Of a stretch of DNA of 53,635 nt, positions 38,587-45,834 are shown piece by piece. Position 1 is the first letter of the stretch; each line of letters begins with the position of its first letter. Source of the stretch: Limnohabitans sp. DM1 (GTDB taxonomy: Bacteria; Pseudomonadota; Gammaproteobacteria; Burkholderiales; Burkholderiaceae_C); assembly GCF_001269385.1 (NCBI RefSeq), contig NZ_CXOO01000016.1, forward strand, positions 1-53,635. Reading direction: 5' to 3'. The position numbers and the translations under genes are program-made. The notes below the pieces were generated by a model, which saw only the letters and a list, made by a program, of their open reading frames with translations, searched no databases and was not told the origin of the DNA.

Positions 38587-38608
38587 TTGGTATCTCTGAT
38601 AATACCAA
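38587..38608. promoter_or_regulatory. Operator candidate of the PIN/RHH operon
   Basis: TTGGTAT (38587-38593) and ATACCAA (38602-38608) are a perfect 7-bp inverted repeat with 8 bases between, ending 1 base before the PIN gene start. A ribbon-helix-helix antitoxin binding here would repress its own operon and also cover the ribosome site. Confidence 0.6.
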
Positions 38609-38609
38609 T

Positions 38610-39032
38610 ATGACTTTTAACCCCCGCATCGTCCTCGACACGAATGTGCTTTACAGCGCATTGCGTTCACAGCTGGGAGTGTCTCATCGGCTGTTGAGCA
38701 TGGTGGGGCAAGCGCGATTTTTGCCGCAGGTGTCAGCGCCACTGATTGCCGAATACGAAGACATCCTCAAGCGCGGACAACTGGCATTGAGCCACGCCCA
38801 AATTGACGATGTCATCGACTACCTATGCGCCCAAAGTGAACACCACCGGATTTTTTACCTCTGGCGACCCTTGCTCAAAGACCCCAACAACGACTTTATT
38901 TTGGAGCTGGCCGTCAAGGCCCAAGCCAGCATCGTGACTTGGAACGTGGCTGACTTCAAAAAAGCTGCGAGCCTTCATGTTCAAGTCATGAGCCCCCGCC
39001 AACTGCTAGAAATTCTGGAGAAATCATCATGA
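38610..39032 (+). CDS. PIN-domain toxin (COG1569-type)
   Basis: The protein has 140 residues from the ATG at 38610. PIN active-site acids are visible: RIVLDTNVLYSALRS (first Asp), SAPLIAEYEDIL (Glu), LKDPNNDFILELAV (Asp) and IVTWNVADFKKA (Asp). It is expected to be a metal-dependent RNase. It overlaps the antitoxin gene by ATGA, with toxin first. The upstream open codons lie in the intergenic operator and are not used. Confidence 0.88.
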   Translation: MTFNPRIVLDTNVLYSALRSQLGVSHRLLSMVGQARFLPQVSAPLIAEYEDILKRGQLALSHAQIDDVIDYLCAQSEHHRIFYLWRPLLKDPNNDFILELAVKAQASIVTWNVADFKKAASLHVQVMSPRQLLEILEKSS

Positions 39033-39265
39033 GCACCATCAGCATTCGCCTGCCCGACTCGCTGCACAGCATGGCCAAAACCATGGCCAGCCAGGACCAT
39101 GTGTCCATGAACCAGTTCATCGCCAGCGCCGTGGCAGAAAAAGTCTCGGCTTTGGCCACAGAAACCTACCTCAAAGAACGTGCCGAACGGGCCAGCGAGG
39201 ACAAGTTCAAGGCTGCATTGGCCGCTGTGCCAAGGCAGCCGCCGGATGCACCAGACGCCATCTAA
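39029..39265 (+). CDS. Ribbon-helix-helix antitoxin for the PIN toxin
   Basis: This 78-residue protein begins MSTISIRLPDSLHSMAKTMA followed by VSMNQFIASAVAEKVSAL, a classic MetJ/Arc ribbon-helix-helix as in HicB-like C-terminal or Arc antitoxins. A charged helix (YLKERAERASEDKFKAAL) and a proline-rich end probably hold the toxin. CTGGAG supplies the ribosome site inside the toxin gene. Confidence 0.85.
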   Translation: MSTISIRLPDSLHSMAKTMASQDHVSMNQFIASAVAEKVSALATETYLKERAERASEDKFKAALAAVPRQPPDAPDAI

Positions 39266-39316
39266 GGCCACACCAGTGCCCACGCTACCCTCTCGTCCTC
39301 ACGCCACAAGCCAGAA

Positions 39317-39952
39317 CTACGAAACCAGCGGCGTGGGCGGCTTGGCTGGCTGAACCTTTTTGGCCCAAGCCGGTGGCCGCGCCACCTGCCAATGCCACAC
39401 CGCATGACGCCAACGGGCCACCAGCTTGGGGCCAGAAATGCCCTGTCGGCCCACGCCCGAGGTGTCGTACAGCAAAGCCAAATCGGCCAAGGGGATCGCG
39501 TCGTGTAAATTCTGCAAAGTCCGTGGGTAACGCGCCAAAATGCGCTCAGACGGGACATCGTGACCACCCTCGGCCACACGCTGCGCCACCCGGCCCAGCA
39601 ACTGACGCGGGTCATTCACACACACCACCAACAGCACCACGGCAAAACCCGCCGCTCGCGCATCCCGCATCAAAGCCAGTTTGGACGGATGCGAAAACAC
39701 CGTCTCGCTCACAAACGATTGGCCTTGCGCCAAACAAGCGGCGCGACGCGCATCGGCCCAAGCCCGGGCTTGGGCAGAACGCAGTTCGGGATCGGTGATG
39801 TGCTGCAGAGCGTGGGCTTCGTGCAGGTCCGCATTCACAAATTCAGCATCAGACGGCAACAAGCCCGAAGCAAGCGCTGAACGGTACAACGTCGATTTGC
39901 CAGCCCCATTGGGGCCAGCGAGTAAAAAGAAAACGGGTTTCAAAAAAGGCAA
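39317..39952 (-). CDS. Zeta-toxin-like P-loop kinase
   Basis: The protein has 211 residues. Walker A is AGPNGAGKST (residues 12-21), followed by FVNADLHEAHA and the GQSFVSETVFSHPSK segment typical of zeta/PezT toxins, which phosphorylate UDP-N-acetyl sugars and block wall synthesis. Arg-rich motifs RVAQRVAEGGHDVPSERILARY fit the lid region. The frame opens with TTG at 39952 and no ATG is close, so the exact start is uncertain. Downstream of rhuM-like and ParD-like genes on the minus strand. Confidence 0.82.
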   Translation of the reverse strand: MPFLKPVFFLLAGPNGAGKSTLYRSALASGLLPSDAEFVNADLHEAHALQHITDPELRSAQARAWADARRAACLAQGQSFVSETVFSHPSKLALMRDARAAGFAVVLLVVCVNDPRQLLGRVAQRVAEGGHDVPSERILARYPRTLQNLHDAIPLADLALLYDTSGVGRQGISGPKLVARWRHAVWHWQVARPPAWAKKVQPAKPPTPLVS

Positions 39953-40046
39953 TCGCTCAGGCGACCCCAGAAAATGGGCAGCCCCGCACTCATTGTTGAC
40001 CGCCCTCTTTTTGCCTGGTATGGCAGGTCAGATTCAAAGTCAAGAC

Positions 40047-41030
40047 TCATGCTGGCCTGCCCTTCGGTGCGGGCAACAACTCGACCATGCGGTCAAAGTC
40101 CGACTCGAAGCGTGCATCCTCCAGCACGCGGTACTTGGCAAACTCGCCCTCGGCGTGTTGCTTGGCCAACTCGGCTGAAACCTGCCCCGCGCTTTGCAAA
40201 ATTTCGCGGTCGTTCAGGCTCAAAAAGCCTTCGAGCTTGTCCACCCAGGCTTGCATGGTCATGGCCACGCGGCGAGCCGCCTGGCCCTCGGCAAACACCA
40301 GGTATTGCTCGGTCAAGTTGTTCAGGGCAAGCAACTCTTCTTCGTTCAGGTAATTTTTGGCCACCACCACATCACTTTTGCGTATGCGCTCGCCCGGCCA
40401 ATGGGTCATGCCCATGTGGGGCTTGGTGCTGTCGGCCCGCAGCTTGACCAGCTCGGCCGCTGTGTGGCCATGAATGGCGAAATGCACCTTGTTTTGCACC
40501 GTCGCAAAAAAGGCCTGTGTCAACTCGGCGCTGGCGTCATAGTCCACGCTGGTGGCGTAAATGTCGGTGATCTTTTGGTAGAACCGGCGCTCGCTGGTGC
40601 GAATGTCTTGCAGGCGGCGGGTCAGCTCGTCGAAATAGTCGCGCCCTTGGCCGGGGTTTTTCAGGCGCTCATCGTCCAGCAAAAAGCCCTTGACGATGAA
40701 CTCTTTGAGTTGTGCAGTGGCCCACTGCCTGAAACGCACACCCGCTTGGCTGCGCACCCGGTAGCCCAGGGCCAGCACCATGTCGAGCTTGTAGTGCGCC
40801 ACATCGTAGCTTTTGCCGTCAGCGGCAGTTGTTCGGTAAAACCGAACAACTGAATCCTCTTGCAATTCCCCATCCTCAAAGATGTGCTTGATGTGCTCAC
40901 TGATCGTGCCCTTGGCCTTGCCAAACAGCTCGCTCAGCTGCTTTTGCGACAGCCAAAGGGTTTCGTTTTCCAGCACCACCGAGATTTGGGTTTTGCCCAC
41001 CTCGGTCTGGTAAATCAAAAACTCACTCAT
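40047..41030 (-). CDS. rhuM: RhuM-family protein
   Basis: The protein has 327 residues from the ATG at 41030, with AGGAG placed upstream. The N-terminal half matches RhuM: TLWLSQKQLSELFGKAKGTI, then YRTTAADGKSYDVAHYKLDM and YRVRSQAGVRFRQWA. The C-terminal half resembles the Fic/DOC-like partner domain with a KPHMGMTHWPG segment and a long helical region. First described from Salmonella islands, RhuM proteins are common in mobile DNA, and their molecular role is unclear. Here the gene stands between a ParD-like antitoxin and a zeta toxin. Confidence 0.9.
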   Translation of the reverse strand: MSEFLIYQTEVGKTQISVVLENETLWLSQKQLSELFGKAKGTISEHIKHIFEDGELQEDSVVRFYRTTAADGKSYDVAHYKLDMVLALGYRVRSQAGVRFRQWATAQLKEFIVKGFLLDDERLKNPGQGRDYFDELTRRLQDIRTSERRFYQKITDIYATSVDYDASAELTQAFFATVQNKVHFAIHGHTAAELVKLRADSTKPHMGMTHWPGERIRKSDVVVAKNYLNEEELLALNNLTEQYLVFAEGQAARRVAMTMQAWVDKLEGFLSLNDREILQSAGQVSAELAKQHAEGEFAKYRVLEDARFESDFDRMVELLPAPKGRPA

Positions 41031-41084
41031 CAAAGGCTCCTGTCGCCGTGTGCGTCCACTGAAGGGGTTGCACTTGAACGCACC

Positions 41085-41432
41085 TCAGGCGGCCTTCATC
41101 ACCTGACGGCGGTTGCTCTGCACGGTCTGGCGCACGGCCTGGGCCAGACGGCCGGAGCTCTCGGCGGCCAAAAAGTCTGCTTCCAGAGCGTCCAGCGGGT
41201 CGGCATGCGCAGGGGCGGCTTGGCGGACATCGTAAAGCGCGATGGCCTCGCGCGCCTCAGAGACCGTCAAGCCTGATGCCTCGGCAATGCGCCCCAGCGT
41301 GGCCCAATACTCGATCTGCCCTGCCACCGAACGGCGCATGCTTGAGGCCGCGTCACGGGCCTGACTGACCAAACCTGAAGACAACTTGACGGATGAAAAC
41401 GAAGATGAGGACGAAGACGACGATGCGGACAT
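41085..41432 (-). CDS. ParD-like antitoxin with a serine tract
   Basis: The protein has 115 residues from the ATG at 41432, selected because AAGGAGAG lies 5 bases upstream; two other in-frame ATGs lie 21 and 54 bases earlier. A run of eight Ser near the N-terminus precedes VKLSSGLVSQARDAASSMRR and SVAGQIEYWATLGRI, the signature of ParD-like (DUF3423-type) antitoxins. The probable cognate is the zeta-like toxin further down the operon. The Ser tract arises from a repetitive GAN-rich stretch on the plus strand and could vary in length. Confidence 0.82.
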   Translation of the reverse strand: MSASSSSSSSSFSSVKLSSGLVSQARDAASSMRRSVAGQIEYWATLGRIAEASGLTVSEAREAIALYDVRQAAPAHADPLDALEADFLAAESSGRLAQAVRQTVQSNRRQVMKAA

Positions 41433-41526
41433 GAGGCTCTCCTTTTGGCGCATTTTGCGCCATAAAAAGCCAAAACGGGCAAGCATCGCTCAAAAAAACC
41501 ATGGCGGTGACCATGAAAAGAAGCAT

Positions 41527-41627
41527 CCACACCCACCGTGCCCAAGCCTGTGGATAAGCCTTAGGACAACTGCGCCAAGGCGCATGGCGACTGGGCTGGC
41601 GTCGTGCGCTTAAAAAATGGGCAGGAC
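41527..41627 (+). repeat. Island repeat copy 2 (with DnaA-box-like nonamer)
   Basis: This copy contains CCGTGCCCAAGCC, TGTGGATAA (41549-41557), GGACAACTGCGCCAAGGCGC and AAAAAATGGGCAGGAC. It is in the same orientation as copy 1 and differs at few positions. It separates the ParD/RhuM/zeta group from the HigB/HigA-type pair. Confidence 0.88.
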
Positions 41628-41709
41628 CGTAACGGACTTCGAAGATAAGGATGATTCAAACGCCGTAGCCACCATCCCTCAACCGTTAACAACAACTTAC
41701 TTGCCAATC

Positions 41710-41727
41710 TATATAAAATTTTATATA
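41710..41727. promoter_or_regulatory. 18-bp AT palindrome, operator/promoter of the HigBA-type pair
   Basis: TATATAAAATTTTATATA is a perfect palindrome ending 8 bases before the toxin start. Such a site is both a good -10 region and a good binding site for the dimeric HTH antitoxin encoded downstream. Confidence 0.65.
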
Positions 41728-41735
41728 TTGCATGG

Positions 41736-42071
41736 ATGACTGATCCAAAGCCTGTCGAATTTCGAGGCAGCTCCCTTGATGATCTTCGTTCCTTTCCCCT
41801 CTCGGCAAGGCGCGAGGCAGGCCATCAAATCGATCAGGTACAAAGCGGGCAAGCGCCGGACGACTGGAAGCCCATGAACACCGTGGGTCAAGGCGTTAAG
41901 GAAATTCGAATTCGGGATGCTGCCGGTGCATTCCGGATCATCTACGTTGCCAAGTTCGCCGATGCCGTCTATGTGCTGCACTGCTTCCAAAAGAAGACTG
42001 GGAAGACCAGCAAGGCCGATCTGGACTTGGCTGCAAAGCGTTATCGAGACTTATTAAAGGAGCTAGGCTAA
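41736..42071 (+). CDS. RelE/HigB-like toxin (phage Gp49 type)
   Basis: The protein has 111 residues. FPLSARREAGHQIDQVQSG and VKEIRIRDAAGAFRIIYVAK, then VYVLHCFQKKTGKTSKADLD, are the usual three motifs of Gp49-like HigB toxins (basic residues for mRNA cleavage on ribosomes). Toxin precedes antitoxin, as in HigBA. The stop TAA shares its last base with the antitoxin ATG. Confidence 0.9.
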   Translation: MTDPKPVEFRGSSLDDLRSFPLSARREAGHQIDQVQSGQAPDDWKPMNTVGQGVKEIRIRDAAGAFRIIYVAKFADAVYVLHCFQKKTGKTSKADLDLAAKRYRDLLKELG

Positions 42072-42355
42072 TGACCAAGCAACGATTTGCCAGCGTCTGG
42101 GATGCCATCGAGGACACCCCGGAAGAAGCGGAAAACATGAAGCTGCGCTCCATTCTGATGACGGCGCTGAAGAACCACCTGACCCGCACAGAAATGAGCC
42201 AAGCACAGGCCGCCAAGCTGTTCGGCGTGACTCAGCCACGCGTATCCGATCTGATGCGCGGCAAGATCAACTTGTTCGGCCTCGATGCGCTGGTGAACAT
42301 GGCCACCGCTGCAGGACTGCACATTGAAATGCGCGTGATCGAAGCAGCTGCCTGA
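42071..42355 (+). CDS. HigA-like XRE-family antitoxin
   Basis: The protein has 94 residues. The helix-turn-helix lies in MSQAQAAKLFGVTQPRVSDL (about residues 42-61), followed by the well-conserved MRGKINLFGLDALVNMATAA. It belongs to the small XRE antitoxins paired with Gp49-type toxins and should repress the palindrome upstream. A 3-prime fragment of a near-identical gene remains at 38274-38405. Confidence 0.92.
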   Translation: MTKQRFASVWDAIEDTPEEAENMKLRSILMTALKNHLTRTEMSQAQAAKLFGVTQPRVSDLMRGKINLFGLDALVNMATAAGLHIEMRVIEAAA

Positions 42356-42407
42356 TCTGGATGGATTGCATGATTGATCGCTGGGTTCATCCGCAAGCGC
42401 GGCGCCT

Positions 42408-42600
42408 TTGCCACCCAACACGAACTTTCGCGAAGATCTGGCCATCAGCCTGGGGCACGAGCCCGAGCATTACGATTTCCGGCGACTGGAAATTCTGATC
42501 CGGCGCTTGCGCAACAAAGCCAAAGAGGCGTGGGGCGACATCTTGCCCCTGGAAACAGCCCACCGACAAGGCTACGCCTTCACGGCCAATATCCGCATCG
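42408..42600 (+). pseudogene. Fragment of an OmpR-type response-regulator DNA-binding domain
   Basis: The translation reads REDLAISLGHEPEHYDFRRL, then EILIRRLRNKAKEAWGDILPL and TAHRQGYAFTANI. This is the recognition-helix half of a winged-helix Trans_reg_C domain (xxRRLExxxxRLRxK and GxGYxF). There is no receiver domain and no recognisable start codon; the frame opens with TTG and runs on into the repeat until 42791. It is a stranded gene fragment with no expected function. Confidence 0.7.
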
Positions 42601-42684
42601 GAATGGCCCGACACAACGCCTTGGATGCCGAGCCGCACGGAGCCGCACCGAGTGGCCATGCCGTGCCAAGGCCACATGCCCATA

Positions 42685-42854
42685 CGCAAGCGCATGCAGA
42701 CATGGGCACGCCCATGACTGCGGCTGAGGGGTATTGCCCACACCACCATCCATCCACACCCACCGTGCCCAAGCCTGTGGATAAACCCTAGGACAACTGC
42801 GCCAAGGCGCATGGCGATTGGGCTGGCGGAGGCTGATTAAAAAACAGGCATGAC
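42685..42854 (+). repeat. Island repeat copy 3 with extended upstream homology
   Basis: The core (42754-42854) contains TGTGGATAA (42776-42784) and ACAACTGCGCCAAGGCGC. Unlike copies 1 and 2, it shares with copy 4 an upstream block: CGCAAGCGCATGCAGACATG (from 42686) and TTGCCCACACCACCATCC (from 42734). Its last 30 bases are more diverged (GGAGGCTGATTAAAAAACAGGC). It lies just upstream of zorA. Confidence 0.88.
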
Positions 42855-42891
42855 TGGAGCGCTTCGGCGTCAAATTGGCGGTCTGTAAAAT

Positions 42892-42913
42892 GCAAATATT
42901 GGTACTTATTTGC
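42892..42913. promoter_or_regulatory. Inverted repeat upstream of zorA
   Basis: GCAAATA (42892-42898) and TATTTGC (42907-42913) are exact reverse complements separated by 8 bases, ending 28 bases before the zorA start. It may be an operator or promoter-linked site for the Zorya operon. No T-tract is present. Confidence 0.5.
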
Positions 42914-42941
42914 AGCCTCAAAAAATACAAAGCCCTTCTAA

Positions 42942-45146
42942 ATGGACTATCCGTTGTCTCTGCCCACCCACCTGCTGATCACAGGTTTTATTCTTGCAGT
43001 GTTGGCCTTGGTCTTCATATTTTGGTTTGGCATCCCAGCGCTTAGGCAATGGCTTCAGCTTAGCCGGGTACTGAAGGCACTCAAGGGATCAAAACTTGAA
43101 AACGTGCGAACTCCGCAAGCACTGGACATGGCGTTTCCTGAAAAAGGAGAACTGGCGCATCTCTGGAGGGAATACAAGAAAACGCTTTACCCCATGACCG
43201 GCGAGAGCAACGACGGCATTGCCACAGTGCGTTGGGCTTCGACAGCACCTGGCGAAGTGATCTGGAATTCGCAACTTGCAGTCGACCAAAGGGTAAATGC
43301 TGAATTTTTTAAGCACCTGCCGGGCATTTTCACGGGTATGGGCATCATCGGAACCTTCTTTGGTCTGATCGAAGGATTACGAACCTTTAGGGTCAGTTCC
43401 GACGCTGATGTTGTTCGAAGCAGTCTTGAATCTCTTATGCACTCAGTAGGCGAGGCGTTCTGGATTTCAGCGATTGCGATATCTCTTGCTATTTTTGTCA
43501 CATTAGTCGAAAAGTTTTTTTTGACCACCATGAATGGCAAGGTTGACGCTATCGCAGCAAATCTTGACCGTAGATTCCAAGCCGCTGTCGCCGAAAAATA
43601 CTTGGAGATGACCGCCAACCATACCGAAGAGGCGGCAACTCAACTGAAACATCTCAAGGGTGAACTGCTCAAGGACTTACGGCCACTCTTACAAGAACTC
43701 AGCGATAAACACTCTCAGACCCTTGAACGTCTGGCCACAGGTCTACAGGACCGCTTCATTGAGACAACGCGAGCACAAATAGAAGCGAGCCAACACAACA
43801 GCGATGCGCTAGGAAAATCACTATCTGGAGCCATCACCACCAGCCTTACAGGGCCGATGAATGACATCAAGACGGCTGTCCAGCAGGCCAGTGGAGATCA
43901 GTCGGCCTCAGCTGTAAAGATGCTACAGGACGTCATGACAAGCTTCGGTCAGAAGCTAAACGACCTGTTTGGCGGTCAGATTACCGGCATCAATGAGCTC
44001 AATCAGCAAACAGCCCAAACCATGCAAGATGCGGTTACCAAGCTCAATGAACTGGTAATGGCACTGCAAGATGCCGGAAAGCGCTCAAGTGATTCCATGG
44101 CAGAGCAAATGGCCAAGGCAATTAACGACATGGGTACACGGCAGGAAATCATCACCGCAAACACCCAGGCGCTGGTCGCTCAACTGAGAGAGGCCATCAT
44201 CCAGTCACAACAGACCACTTCCGAAGGCGTTCGCTCAACCACCGACGAGATGGCTCGACGCATGGCAGAGGCCATCGAAAAAATGGAACAACGCCAAGAC
44301 AGCATCAACGAACGCACCCGGGAGTTCGTCGACCAGATCAAAGCACTTGTTGCCTCGTCCCAAAACGAAACCAGTGCCAAGGTTCAGTTGACGCTGCAAA
44401 CACTTGGAGAGCAACTTGGCGAAATGCTCAAACGCTTCCAAACTGCGCAAAATGATGCCATTGAAACAGGACGCAAGCGAGAAGAAGATGCAAGTGGCCG
44501 AACGCAGGCCACAGTCGCTGGCTTGGCGGGCTCCGTCGAAGCACTGATCCAGCAGATCGCCCAAGCGTCAACCAAGATGGGTGAAAGCATTTCGGTTCTG
44601 AGCTCAACAACAACCACGGCCATTTCGGGACTCAACGAGGGTGCCACGCAGGTCAATACGGCCAGTCGGAACTTCACATCAGCTTCCGAAAAAGTGACGG
44701 GCGCCATGAACCAAGCCACAAGTCTGACCACCAAGCTGACAAGCCTGTCTGGCGACATGGCGGTCGCAGCAACCTCGCTACAGCAGGGCATTCAGGACTA
44801 CAAAGCCCACCGCGACACCATGGGCAAGCTGGTCAGCGACCTGAACGGATTAGTGGCCAATGCCAGTGCGGACGTCAGCATCACCTCGGATGTACTGCGC
44901 CGTATCGAAGCCGCTACAAAGGCACTGGGCAATGCACAGGGCCAAACAGAGCAATTCATGAATGGGGTGGCAACCGTCCTCGCAAAGGCACACGAGTCAT
45001 TCCGTGAAGCCATGCTTAAAACGGTGCGCGAAAACAACCATGAATTCCATGCCAAGCTTTCATCTGCGGTTGCGCTGCTCGGCAACTCGATCAAGGAACT
45101 CGATGACGTTTTGAGTACAGCCACACCCACTGGACGTAGCAAATGA
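42942..45146 (+). CDS. zorA: ZorA: MotA-like proton-channel protein of type I Zorya
   Basis: The protein has 734 residues. A membrane helix near residues 10-32 (LLITGFILAVLALVFIFWF) and a MotA/ExbB-type pair (GIFTGMGIIGTFFGLIEGL and AFWISAIAISLAIFVTLVEKFF, about 125-195) form the channel core. About 500 residues of helical, Gln/Ser/Thr-rich sequence with repeated GMARRMAEAIEKMEQR-like heptads form a long cytoplasmic tail. In characterised Zorya, ZorA5-ZorB2 is a proton-driven motor with a long tail that senses phage invasion. It is coupled to zorB by ATGA. The assignment is firm from architecture plus neighbours. Confidence 0.93.
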   Translation: MDYPLSLPTHLLITGFILAVLALVFIFWFGIPALRQWLQLSRVLKALKGSKLENVRTPQALDMAFPEKGELAHLWREYKKTLYPMTGESNDGIATVRWASTAPGEVIWNSQLAVDQRVNAEFFKHLPGIFTGMGIIGTFFGLIEGLRTFRVSSDADVVRSSLESLMHSVGEAFWISAIAISLAIFVTLVEKFFLTTMNGKVDAIAANLDRRFQAAVAEKYLEMTANHTEEAATQLKHLKGELLKDLRPLLQELSDKHSQTLERLATGLQDRFIETTRAQIEASQHNSDALGKSLSGAITTSLTGPMNDIKTAVQQASGDQSASAVKMLQDVMTSFGQKLNDLFGGQITGINELNQQTAQTMQDAVTKLNELVMALQDAGKRSSDSMAEQMAKAINDMGTRQEIITANTQALVAQLREAIIQSQQTTSEGVRSTTDEMARRMAEAIEKMEQRQDSINERTREFVDQIKALVASSQNETSAKVQLTLQTLGEQLGEMLKRFQTAQNDAIETGRKREEDASGRTQATVAGLAGSVEALIQQIAQASTKMGESISVLSSTTTTAISGLNEGATQVNTASRNFTSASEKVTGAMNQATSLTTKLTSLSGDMAVAATSLQQGIQDYKAHRDTMGKLVSDLNGLVANASADVSITSDVLRRIEAATKALGNAQGQTEQFMNGVATVLAKAHESFREAMLKTVRENNHEFHAKLSSAVALLGNSIKELDDVLSTATPTGRSK

Positions 45147-45832
45147 TGGGGCGCAGAAGCCCTACTCAAAGACGGGGCAAGGACGAGGCCGAAAAGCCGT
45201 TCTGGATTTCTTACTCTGATCTGATGACTGCACTGATGGTGTTATTTTTGGTGGTCATGGCTGTGGCACTGGTCGCGATCACCGGCCGCGACGGCGAACA
45301 CAAAAAGAAAATCAGTGAATGCATGGCTCTGGCCGTTGATGCTGCAGGACGACATGAAGGCGTACGTGTAGACCTTGACCGTAACGTTATCGACTTTGGA
45401 GACAGGGCACGTTTCGGATTCAACAGCTCTGTTCTTAGTTCCGAACAGGAAGGCGTATTGCGACAATTTGTGCCCGAGCTCTTGTCCATGGCAGACAGCG
45501 CAACCTGTAAACGGGTACTCAAGCGGATTGTTGTTGAGGGTTACACGGACAGGACCGGCAACTATCTTTCCAATCTGAACCTAAGCCTGATGCGTAGCCA
45601 ACGCGTTTTGTGCGCCATGTTCAAGGACGACGGCCCGAGCCCGCTCACCAATGCACAAAAAGAGGCCGTTAGAGATGTTTTTCTGGTGGGTGGCTTTGCA
45701 TTCAACTCATCCAAAGATACGGCCGAAGAAAGTCGACGGGTCGAAATGCGCATTGAATTTCTGGGAATTGATGAATTGCAGATCAACTTACCAACCCGTC
45801 CATCAGGCGGTTTTGGAACCTGCGCCATCTGA
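45143..45832 (+). CDS. zorB: ZorB: MotB-like stator partner with OmpA domain
   Basis: The protein has 229 residues. The plug/TM region FWISYSDLMTALMVLFLVVM holds the proton-binding Asp26 at the start of the single membrane helix, as in MotB. The periplasmic OmpA-like peptidoglycan-binding domain contains DFGDRARFGFNSSVLSSEQE, VEGYTDRTGNYLSNLNLSL and RSQRVLCAMF, with RRVEMRIEF near the end. ATG at 45143 overlaps the zorA stop; a second ATG follows immediately. zorC starts 2 bases after the stop. Confidence 0.94.
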   Translation: MMGRRSPTQRRGKDEAEKPFWISYSDLMTALMVLFLVVMAVALVAITGRDGEHKKKISECMALAVDAAGRHEGVRVDLDRNVIDFGDRARFGFNSSVLSSEQEGVLRQFVPELLSMADSATCKRVLKRIVVEGYTDRTGNYLSNLNLSLMRSQRVLCAMFKDDGPSPLTNAQKEAVRDVFLVGGFAFNSSKDTAEESRRVEMRIEFLGIDELQINLPTRPSGGFGTCAI

Positions 45833-45834
45833 CC

